A DNA stretch of 64,000 bases, from contig OX328123.1 of the NCBI GenBank assembly GCA_946811695.1, positions 12,669,619 through 12,733,618 on the forward strand, read 5' to 3'. The DNA is from Gonocerus acuteangulatus. Lineage: Eukaryota > Arthropoda > Insecta > Hemiptera > Coreidae. Of the stretch, positions 44,701 through 56,900 are shown piece after piece (positions within the stretch are counted from its first letter, which is position 1; every line of letters starts with the position of its first letter). The notes beneath the pieces were generated by a model. The model saw nothing but the letters and a program-made list of their open reading frames with translations, was not told the DNA's origin and ran no database searches. The position numbers and the translations under genes are program-made.

Positions 44701-47700
44701 TTTTCCAATATATTGTAAACTTTAACCTTAATTTTCTCAGTTTCATTTAAATGTGGGTTAGTCACCTTTGGCATTGAGCCCTTCAATTATAGACATTTTG
44801 AATAAGGAATAATTTCCTCCTCATTCAGCTAATATATTAAGCAAATCATCATAAATTGGCTAAAAACAATTATTCATTTATTTATTTTTTTTTTTGTTTT
44901 TAATAGATTTAGTAATATGTATTATTTAGATAAATTTAAAAGTTTGTATCATTTGGATAATTTAGAAAATTTGTATTATTTGTATAGATTTGGTAATGTG
45001 GATGGATTTAGAAATTTGTATTTTTTTGATAGATTTAGTATCTAATGTGGATAGATTTAGAAATTTGTATTATTTGGATAGATTTAGTATCTAATGTGGA
45101 TAGATTTAGAAATTTGTATTTATTTGATAGATTTAGTATCTAATGTGGATAGATTTAGAAATTTGTATTATTTGGATAGATTTAGTATTTAATGTGGATA
45201 GATTTAGAAATTTGTATTATTTGGATAGATTTACTATCCAATGTGGATAGATTTAGAAATTTGTATTTTTTTGATAGATTTAGTATCTAATGTGGATAGA
45301 TTTAGAAATTTGCATTTTTTTGATAGATTTAGTATCTAATGTGGGTAGATTTAGAAATTTGTATTATTTGGATAGATTTAGTATCTAATGTGGATAGATT
45401 TAGAAATTTGCATTATTTGAAGAGTGGAATTACTAAGGGATCTAAGTGCCATTAACAAAATTTTTCAGGAAGCAAAAAAAAAAAAAACTACACTTTCATT
45501 TTGTTCATTTTGAGGGAAATGAGAATAAAAGCCGACAATCGGTGCAGGAAAGGTCACTTTGGGTACTTGTAGATTTATTATGACTCCTAATGAAATATAC
45601 TATTCTGGGACTGCACTTGTTTTGTCATTTATGTACATTCAAAAAAATATAGATCCCATTCCAATAAATATAGGCTACGCCCGTCTATATTTCTAAGCCC
45701 CATTCTTTTACAAGCTTATAACCTATACATTTTTTTCCAATTAGCGAGGCCCGGCCTGGGCCCCCACAACTGTACCCGGCAGTCCCCCCCCCCATGTGGC
45801 GGCCCTGCATTCTAACAAGTTCAAAGGTATCCTTTCTATAAAAATTTGTAAAATTATAAAAGCAAGTAACTTAATCATTCATTATAATTTCTTACCAATA
45901 CAAATCCTAGGGCCTTCTCCGAATGGCAAATATGTTCCTTGTTTTATCGGATCAAGAAATCTTTCCGGTTGGTATTTGCTAGGTTCTGGGAAGTTATGTG
46001 GGTCCATGTGGACAGCTGAAACAGGAATCGCAACAGGTTCTCCTTTCTTAACCACATATCCATCAAGCAGCTCATAATCCTTGGTGCAAACTCTTAATAG
46101 ATAAGGCAATACTGAATAAATACGCTGAGTTTCTAAAAAAAAAATATATATATATATTTATGTATTCTAGGTAAATTCTGATATTTCCTATATAATTAAT
46201 TGTTCTTTTATTAGTTTTAATGATCAAAGTAATTGATAGTTTACAAAATATAAAACATTTTATTTGTCAAGTAAAAAATGCCGAATAACTTTCTTTTCCT
46301 CTTCTATTAAAAAAAAAAAAGTCCGTCTCGCAGGAACTGCATCATCTTAGCGCGGTTCCGTTCATATCCCTAGTCTAATTTGAAAAGATTAAAATAGAAG
46401 CAGTTATTATTTTGGTTCCACCAGTCTTTTTTATTAATTAATTATTGTAATGGCATGTCAACCCTTAAGGTCACTAACGCCATTCCTTTGTGTAGTTAAG
46501 TCTTGAAAGGTCATGATTTACAATCTTACCTGGAAGGGTCTAGAAACAAACTAGAAACACTAGAAACGGACCAGCTAGTGACAAGGTCTTGGAATCCTGG
46601 AAATCTATATTTCTAACAATAAATTGTTTTTGTTATTTTACTTAACCAGTTTTATTGTCAAATACATTAGCCATCTATAAGCAATAAAAAAATAACAAGG
46701 AATAATACAGACAAAAAGAACCTTTCGAATAAACGAAATCAATTAATTTAAAGTTATAAGCACTTGTTTCTCCGATTGACATCGCCTAATTAAAACTTTC
46801 TTCAGAACCTTTTTTGTAGAGAATTTAGTAAGCTTTCGAATGGTAATCTTCCGCTTCACAAGATTGTCAACGGTTTTCGAGATACTAACGAAAGTATACA
46901 AAGTTACCAAAACTTTTTTTGTCTGTTAATAAAATATTTTATTCGAACCCTTCCATTACTCTAAACGTAACCAAAATTTCAACATATTAGTGTTGATGAA
47001 ATTCAAACATGCAGAAAATTTTTCAACTGTATCCCATAATTCTAAGAAGCAAAATCAAAGCCAAACAACCCTCCCTAGGAAGGACGCTAGGCAGTTGAAA
47101 AGCTATATCTTAGACATCCATATCTCTAACATTAAATTGTTTTTCTTATTTTTCTTAACCTGTTTTATTTTCAAATACATTATGCAACTATAAGCAATTA
47201 AAAAATAACAAGGAATAAAAAACAGACAAAAAGAACAGTTCGAATAAGCGAAATCAATTATTTTAAGGTTTTAAGCTCTTATTTCTCCAATTGACATCGC
47301 CTAATCAAAACTTTCATTAGAACCTTTTTTTTAGAGCATTTAATAAGCTTTCTAATGGTATTCTTCCGTTTTCTAAGATTCTCAACCTTTTTCGAGATAT
47401 TAAGGAAAGTAAACAAAGTTACTAAAACTTTTTATGTCTGTTAATAAAATATTTTATTCTAACCCTTCCTTTACTCCACACGTAACAAAAATTTCAACAT
47501 ATTAGTTTTAATGAAAGTAGAACATGCAGAAAATATTTCAACTAAATCCCATGATTCTAAGTACCCAAACCAAAAACGGTATTCGAAAACTATTTTTCCG
47601 GTTAAAGCTATCGCCTTGAAAATGGTTTCATTCGTTTTCCTAGCCCAAGAAGCCTATAAAACGAGTACTTACAAGCTTATGAAGTCAAAAAGTCCGACTC

Positions 47701-50118
47701 GCAGGAACTGCATCATCTTAGCGTGGTTCCGTTCTTATCCGAAGTGCGATTAGTAAAGGAATAGTAGCAGCTATCGGTAGGTTTTGATCTTTCGTTAAAA
47801 ATATAAAATAAAATCTCAAAAAGAAGGAAGCTTAAAGCGCCACATATGGAAACTGACAGTTTTTTAAGCGGATGGGACTCTCCCGTCATCTCAACGCTCA
47901 CTCTAGTAAAACTCTATTACCAATATGATTCTTATTTTCTCAACTTTCATGAAATACTCATTCCAGTGACAAAAACCCGTTTAAAATAACAAAACTAAAA
48001 CTTTTGTATTTTTAAGCACTTACTTCTCCGACTGATATTGCCCCATCGAAATTTTCTTCAGAATCTTTTTTTGTAGAGAATTTAGTAAGGTTTTGAATGG
48101 TTATATCGTACTTCCCACTGTTTTGAAGATATTAAGGGGGGGAAATGGTGCTAATACCTACCGATAGCTGCTATATTCCTTCACTAATTGCACTCGAGAT
48201 AAGAACGGAACTGCGCTAAGATGATGCAGTTCCTGCGGGTTGGACTTTTTTCAGACAAATTAATGTATTATGTTTATATTATGATATAAATATTATATTT
48301 GTAAGGAGAGCAAGTCACTTTAATTGCGGTGTAAAATATTGTCGCTAGCTAAATCTAAGTATTATATAAGCTCATGAGGAAAAAATGGTGCTAATGGCTC
48401 ATTTTCGATGCACCATAAAAGAAATAAAAAAAAAATATAAGGACAATATACGAAGATTCGGAACCATTTCATGTCTGTTAATAAAATATTTTATTCTAAT
48501 CCCAATAACGCTACACTTATACACAAATAAATATTTTAGGTATCTATTTAATACGAATAAAATAAGGTTATAATGAGCGATCCGCTGTGGCATACACCAA
48601 GTACTACCACCGTGTGGAGTGCAACTAGTATAGACCGGTACGTCAGTACCACTGTGGTATGTAAAGAGCGGCTGTTCTGATACTGGCAAAAATTAGAAAT
48701 CCTACATTCCTAAAGTTGTTTAGAGGCTTATCTTTATGACTCTAGAAAGGGACTTACAGATGACGAGGGTTCACTGGGCGCCGCTACCTGGGGACAGGGT
48801 AAATGCCCCCCACCCTAAGCCTCCTAGCTCCTCACCTTCGAATTCCTATGATTTTGTTCAATGAATTTAATCAAAAAAATTAATAAATAGATAAAAACTT
48901 CTGAAAATAGGGATTACCAAAAACAATTCTAAAGAACGAAATCAACACCAGTACAGTAATCTAGATATTCATAGGGCATCTTCGAATTCCAAGATGCCTT
49001 TGAAACAAAATATTGTTTCTATTTATACGTATCCTGTTTTATTGAATAATACATTTGACTACTATAAGCAATCACAAAAATAACGAGCAGTGAAAAAACT
49101 GTAGGAAACACACAAAAAGATTCGTTCAAATGAACAAAATTACCTATGTTTTAAGCACTTATTTCTCCAAATATGACCATCCCATCGCAAATGTCTTCAA
49201 AACATTTTTTGTAGAGAATTTAGTAACCTTTCGAAGGGTAATCTTTTGCTTGCCAAGATTCCGAACCGTTTACGTGATATTAATGAAAATATACGAAGTT
49301 CCCAAAACTTTTCATGACTAAAAATGAAATATTTTATTTTAATCCTTCCTTTACTCCAAACGTAACCAAATTTTCAACATATTAGTTTTGATAAAATTCA
49401 AACATGCAGAAAATGTTTCACCTGAATCCCATGATTCTAAGTACCAAAATCAAAGACAAAAAGAACAGTTCGAATAAACGAAATCAATTACTTTAAAGTT
49501 TTAAGCACTTATTTCTTCGATTGACATCGCCTAATCAAAACATTCATCAGAACCTTTATTGTAGAGCACTTAGTACGCTTTCTAATGGTATTCTTTCGTT
49601 TACCAAGATTCTCAACCTTTTTCGAGATATTAAGGAAAGTATACAAAGTTACCAAAACGTTTTATGTCTGTTAATAAAATATTTTATTCTAACCCTTCCT
49701 TAACTCCAAACGTAACCAAAAGTTTAACATGTTAGTTTTGATGAAATTCAAACATGCAAAAAATGTTTCAACTGAATCCCATGGTTCTAAGTACCCAAAC
49801 CAAAAACGGTATTCAAAAACTATTTTTCCAATTTTCTCGAAAACGGTTAAAGCTATCGCCTTGAAAATGGTTTCATTCGTTTTCCTAGCCCAAGAAGCCT
49901 ATAAAACGAGTACTTACAAGCTTATGAACTAAAAAACTTAAGCGTTACGATTTTTTTTGCGCGAATTTCGCCCTAAACGCCATCTTCCAGTGGGCGGATT
50001 CTGCTGGTTAACGAACTTGACCTTTCAAATTGGACGACGGATTTTCGTACCAAATTTCATCACAATCGGACCATTAGGGAAGCCAGAAATGAGCGAACAG
50101 ACAAATATATATATATAA

Positions 50119-50197
<79 letters not shown>

Positions 50198-50329
50198 AAT
50201 TTGAACCACCGTTATTTTCGGTCTCTAGGGGTTCTGAAACGAGAAATTTTCTAGTCGGCACTTCCGGATTGTTTCATTGTATCAACCCTATAAGCGGGGT
50301 TCCTCCCTATGGGGGAGGGAGGAACCGCG

Positions 50330-50384
<55 letters not shown>

Positions 50385-50861
50385 GCCATGGAACTGACAA
50401 CAAGGGAGCAAAAGGGGAGACACTAAACAGATAACTGATTCTTGACCATACGGAACTCTAGAGAGACACTGTGGTCAGAGCTTTGCCCTGGGCGCCTAAT
50501 TTTACCCTTGGTAGTTATTTATTAAAGGATCGGTTACATAAGTCACATTTCAGTCTGTCCTGTCTCCTCGTGAGATGTAAGTACATCAGCCGTGAATGGC
50601 CTATTCATAAGGAGCTAAGACAACTTTCTCTTTTCAACACCGTTGGCAACGGAGACAGAAATGTAAATGATCGGAGTACATGCCTCCACAGGGAATGAGG
50701 ATATTTTTGTAAATATTTATGAAAATCTTTAGCATCAAGGTTAATACTTACAAATATATGTATGGGCACACAGACATACACACATAGATTGGTGAATATA
50801 TATAACAGACAAGGTAAAAGCTATTTAATATATAGTAGCATGGCACACCGGGAAGCAGCTA

Positions 50862-50918
<57 letters not shown>

Positions 50919-53900
50919 AGTGCGAGCCAGAGTTTTGAACTCAAGTCCTTCAGAATATTAGTCGAGTGCTCAGACACTGAGCCGGTCATATAATGAATAA
51001 ATGTTTTTCATAAATTTTGAATCTCATTAATATTGAACAATCTTACCTTTTATTGCTCCCTCGAGATATTTCATATTTTTTAAAGCATCATGAGTAAGTC
51101 CTCCGTGAATTTTTACTTGTTCAAAAACTTCTTCCCTCGCTCTCTCTTGTATTTCAGGATGTTGAGTAAATTCAAACATAGTGAATGCCATTAAAATGGC
51201 TGTTGTTTCAAAACCGGCAATCATAAATGCCTGAGCTTGCGCCATTATGACATCATCTGTAATTTCTAGAAACGAAGAAATCGAATTAATCTTTTTAAAG
51301 AAAGTTATATCATTACCATAGGTAGGAAAATAGGTTATAGAAGTTTCTAATCTGAAATGAATTAAAGAAACCTGAGGTTGAAAAGATTCAAAAATAACAG
51401 GTTTTTTTCTTAATACTAAGTATGCAAATTAAGGCTAGGCAAGTATATCAAAACAAATTTACATAGTTCAGATTATTGGAAAAGGTTATCTATAGGTTCC
51501 CACTCTTTTCTAGCAAGTATAGGTTGATGCCTTTTTCTTTTTACAAAAGAAAAGCCACCACCCATAGTAGGAATTCTGCAGGAATTTGTATTTTGCTGAG
51601 GAATTTGCGTAGTTATAAAACTCAACAGTTCACTTGGTAAGATAAGGACTAGACATATCGCTGTTCTGGCAGAACAAGGACGTAACTGCAAAAATGTTTA
51701 ACCCACTCGAGACCGATTGCACACAGTGTTTGCAGTTGATTTCCTAGGTTATAAGACGGCCTGCACACCGTGTTTGCAGTTGATTTCCTAGGTTATAAGA
51801 CGGCCTGCACACCGTGTTTGCAGTTGATTTCCTAGGTTATAAGACGGCCTGCACACCGTGTTTGCAGTTGATTTCCTAGGTTATAAGACGGCCTGCACAC
51901 CGTGTTTGCAGTTGATTTCCTAGGTTATAAGACGGCCTGCACACCGTGTTTGCAGTTGATTTCCTAGGTTATAAGACGGCCTGCACACCGTGTTTGCAGT
52001 TGATTTCCTAGGTTATAAGACGGCCTGCACACCGTGTTTGCAGTTGATTTCCTAGGTTATAAGACGGCCTGCACACCGTGTTTGCAGTTGATTTCCTAGG
52101 TTATAAGACGGCCTGCACACCGTGTTTGCAGTTGATTTCCTAGGTTATAAGACGGCCTGCACACCGTGTTTGCAGTTGATTTCCTAGGCTATAAGACGGC
52201 CTGCACACCGTGTGTGCAATAACAGTAATGTGCAATTATTTATTTATTTAAATTTTAACGTCCATTTTCTGGATTCTAGCCAGGATAGGGCTGATGACTT
52301 TTCTTTTTTCTAAAGAAAAGCCACCGCCCCACAGTGGGAATCAAACCCTCGACCCTTGGCACGGAGTGTTAAGTGCTCACGTTAACCACTCACGGCCACC
52401 GGGCCTCCAATGTGCAATTATCAGTTATTTTGAGTAAACTAGCCGTCAAAATATGATTTTTCTTGAACTAATGAAATCTGTTAAGTACCTACGGGAAAAC
52501 AAAATTTAACTCAATTCACCCAATAAAATTTTTTCGAAGAGCAAGCTGTACACCGAGTGTACAATGACTTATTTATGTGAAGTCACTTATAAATTGGGTG
52601 ATTTCCATAGTAAAAATGTCTTTTTTTTATTACATATGAACAATGTAAAGAAAAAAATGTCACTCTTGGGGTCTATATTGGAAAAAAATCATCGCCTCGA
52701 ATGGGTTAAAATGCAAAAAAGTCCATAGAGAATATCAGAAACACGTCCTATGCACAGGGGATCACGGACTTAAATACACGCGGAACATGGACGTAAATAC
52801 ACAAACATTCTTTCTGGAAGCGAAATGATTACATATATAGGACGTCAAATTTTCCTTTGCCTCCTCATAAGAAAGGCCTACATTTTGAAATAATTCCTGA
52901 ACCTCATAACCTGCACAATTCGCGTTTCCGTATATCAACTGTAATATCAACAGCCTCCAAGAAAATTTCGAATTCGCTCAAGTTGACCATACATATCACC
53001 CTAAGGAAATTGCTAGTGAAACCCTCACTGATCCCATTTTGGGAGAAGTTATCGATGCTTTTCGCATCGGAAACTGGTCAGATTCGGCACTTCCGGATTG
53101 CGTCATGAAGTCAACCTCATAAGCGGGTTTCCTCTCTATGGAGGGAGGGAGGAACCACGCTAAAAGACATCTTATAAAGTTATTTTTACATATATATTTT
53201 TGTTTCTAACAGAAAGAACCGAATGTTTCTGTACTGAATATACTAGTATTAAACAATATATTTTTTTAAAGAAATATAATTCTTACCAAATGTTTCTGTA
53301 TTTCCTACTGAGTCATCAGGTTTTAGGTAATCATCATTAGGATCCCAATTTTGTACTTCAACTTTACCTTTTTCTTTCAGTTGCAACAACATTTGAACGA
53401 AATCATTCCGGTAAAGCTGCTTATCTTTTCTGTATTTAATGTTTTCTTGAATAAGCTTGCGATAATAACTAGTAATGCTTGGGCTTTGGAATGAGAAACC
53501 AAGATATTTAGATACATTTGGAAAGGCAAATATGACCCAAAATCTCAAAATATTTAAAACATTTGTTTCCATCAGCTGTCTTCCTATGACTCTGAACTCA
53601 CATTCTGGGTCTTTTAATGTACCAGGATCCATGCCAAAAACGGCCCCTCTATATATAAAAATAAAGACATACAATTATATATTCGTATTTATACATTTAA
53701 ATATGTTTTATAAGCTCAGAGAATCCTTGCAACTCTACTGATTGACAGTTTGCTAATGACAAAGTTATTTAACCAAACAAAAGAAATATATGTTGTTTTT
53801 TTTAACGGCGTATCAACAATTGGGCTATTAACGCCGGGCTATCTACAGATTTCCACCCTTTTATAATGCTAACGGCAAGGTGCAGGTCACCCATTCAGAT

Positions 53901-56900
53901 ACTGTGGACGCCAGACGTTGCTTACCTCCGGTGATCAAGGGGAACCGGTACATTTAACGTGGCTATGGACGTGAGCGAGAGGTTTCAGGACCTTGGAAGA
54001 GAAATCTGGATGTTGGGAAATCCAGGTCAAAGTTCTGAAAGAGCTTCAGGGTAGCGAAGGCGAATATTTACTTTATAGAATGCTGATTCATAAACCTGAT
54101 TGAAAAAGTATGCAATTGATGTTCAATCTTTTAATTTTAATTTATACGAGTGATTTAAAGGTAACAAAATGCTAGGAGGGATGTTTCAGACCCACAACTC
54201 GTCCTTGAAATCGGACATTGAATTTTTCATGATGATGGTGCAATTCACTTTAACTTGAAACTGTGAGAGTAAGTACTCTCAGGCGAACCTGAGAAGAGTA
54301 GGGCATTATTCAATAATATTTTATTCAATAATCATTCAAACAAATTTTTATTCAATAAGAATTTATTCCATGAATAAATTATTCATCCACTGTTTTCTTT
54401 TGTATTCAAGGAATAACAGGGTTGTTCATTATTCAATGAATTCTTATTGAATAAGAATTTACGCATTTATTTAGTTATTCATTGACTGATTTTTTTTATT
54501 TAATGAAGAATTAATTATTATTAAAAGAAAAAAGAAAATAAAATAAAGATCTACGGTATTATTTATTTGTTTAGTATAAACATTACTTATTTATTAATCA
54601 CTTTTATTTATGTAATTACATATGACTATTCTGTTAATGAAGGCTATATTCATTCATTCAATTATTTTTTATTCTTCATACATTATTTTTATGCATTTAA
54701 AATAATGAGGTTCTTGGAACAAAAAACTCAGATTCTTTCAAAAATCAGTAAACAATATCACTTAAATAAATAATTTTCATTAAAAGTAACGAAAATTTTA
54801 ATAAACGAAGTCATTTTTATTATAAAAGATTGTTATAATAAATCACTTATATCCAACGAAAAATGTCAGTCAAATAAATCAATTTCCTTCAAAAAATTGT
54901 TTCATTCGAATAAATAACTTTCATTCAATAAATCATTTTTATTCAAAAAACGTTTTCATCAATAAATCATTGTTATTCAATCTACTATATATTTGTCAAA
55001 TACCACTGACTCACTGACCTATCATCGCCCAGCCCAAACCGCTCGACAGAAAAATTTGAAATTTTGCACGGACACTCCCTATATAACGTAGGCACTCAAT
55101 AAGAAAGGATTTTTTGATATTCGAATTTTTAAGTATTTTTAGAGGGGTTTAAAGTTTTAGTTGGTTAGAGCAGGCAAGCCTAGGCAGCATGCGTTGCTAG
55201 GACGATAAAGAACAGCTGTTACCGTACAATATCTATTTCATAGTATTATTTTTAATTGAGGTTAATTTCAGCTATGATGTCAGTCAAATAAACCAATTTC
55301 ATTAAAAAATTGTTTCATTCGAATAAATAACTTTCATTCAATAAAAATTTTCATTCAATAAATCATTTTTATTCAAAAAGAGTTTTCATTCAATAAATCA
55401 TTTTTATTCAAAAAGAGTTTTCATTCAATAAATCATTTTTATTCAAAAAGAGTTTCCATTCAATAAATCATTTTTATTCAAAAAGAGTTTCCATTCAATA
55501 AATCATTTTTATTCAAAAAGAGTTTCCATTCAATAAATCATTTTTATTCAAAAAGAGTTTTCATTCAATAAATCATTGTTATTCAATAATGAATAAAAAT
55601 AAAAAGTTACGTTATTCATTGGATTGACTGAATAATGAATGAAAATGTATTCATTATTCAGAATGAAATAACAGATTTATTCATTATTCTGAATGATTTT
55701 TGCCCAACACTGCTTTCTGGCTTCTCTTCCAGGGAAATTACAGCTCCTACCCCAAGGAGACTAAAGATGTTTAATATTCCTTCGAGTTCAAGAACAGTTC
55801 GTCACTGAACAATTTAATTTTTATTGAAAATTTTATTTTACCAAAATTGTAATATTATGAAACCAGAAATTAATGTATTACAAATGAATATTATATTTTT
55901 ACTTGAGCACACGTTGTTAAGTCCTTCTACCCTACTTAACAAGCGAAAACAAAACTTAACAATCTGAGAAGATTTTATGAGTAGCCGGAAACAAAGAGTG
56001 AGTTTTCTTAACAACAAACAATGATGGCAGGAAAACCTAAAATATAATATCTGCAACCTGTATAAGTTGCAGTTTTCTTGGGGAACAACCTACTTAACCA
56101 TTTGATCATTAGTTATTATAAATTTCAATACGTCATAGAAATAGACAATTTCCTTTCTTTTTTGTAGACTAAACCCTCTCTACTGAAAGCCTTCGTGATA
56201 AGTATAATTTATAACATTGCTCCAAATGAAAGATAACATTGTTTCACAAAAACAATTTCATAATTCACTTCTTAAGTGTTTACAGGGAGAGAGGATCACC
56301 TGATGTTTCATTAACAATCTAATCTTTGAAACTGTTAGTAAACAAAATGTATTAACACGTGACTATCAATGGGGTGCTCATGACCATGATAGGCAATTGT
56401 AAAAAAACAAAACAATCAAGCCTAACTAATGTTTAATATAATAGTTTTTAAAGAAATAAAGATTAACTTACCCAATAACATCCATAGAGAAAAGAACCAT
56501 TAACTCCCGGATATCAATATCTTCATTTTCTCTTATTTCTAGATATTTTACAAAATTATCACCACAAGAGCTCATTGTTTTAAATATTTCCTTCAGTTTC
56601 CCAGAAGTAAATATTGGGCTCATTTTGGTCCTGAAAACAAATAAAAAAGATTTTCACAAATAATCAATTGTCATTCAGAGAATAATAGTTTAATCCTTGG
56701 TGTGTATAAAGTGTCTGACTGACTACAAGAGAAATTTCAGTGAAGTATGTTGGCAGCAGTTAGCATATACTCTATCTGGTCACTGCTGCCAACATACTTC
56801 ACTGAAATTTCCCTCAAGTCTTTTATGGGTTAATTTTAAATTTATTTATTTGTTTTTCTAAATTAGGCTGTTCAGAATCATCATAATTTTTCATGACCCT

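Larger units (their letters stand above)
41760..44787. mobile_element. DNA transposon with TATA target duplication, unknown superfamily
   Basis: The ends are ATTGAAGGGCTCAGTGCCAA and its near reverse complement (TTGGCATTGAGCCCTTCAAT), with inverted identity over about 37 bp. The flanks are TATA (41756-41759, 44788-44791). Copy 1 has the empty region at about 23030. It contains a later piggyBac insertion; without it, about 1.45 kb remains. Short frames (43491-43685, 43847-44074) match no family known to me. It lies in the last P450 intron. Confidence 0.75.
39064..54540. repeat. Segmental duplication, copy 2 (intact P450 locus)
   Basis: The partner of 16124-27840. This copy keeps all P450 exons between 53648 and 41550. 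Insertions private to it are 39084-39590 and 41760-44787. Identity looks high in non-coding flanks, so the duplication is fairly recent; I could not calculate a figure. Confidence 0.85.
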
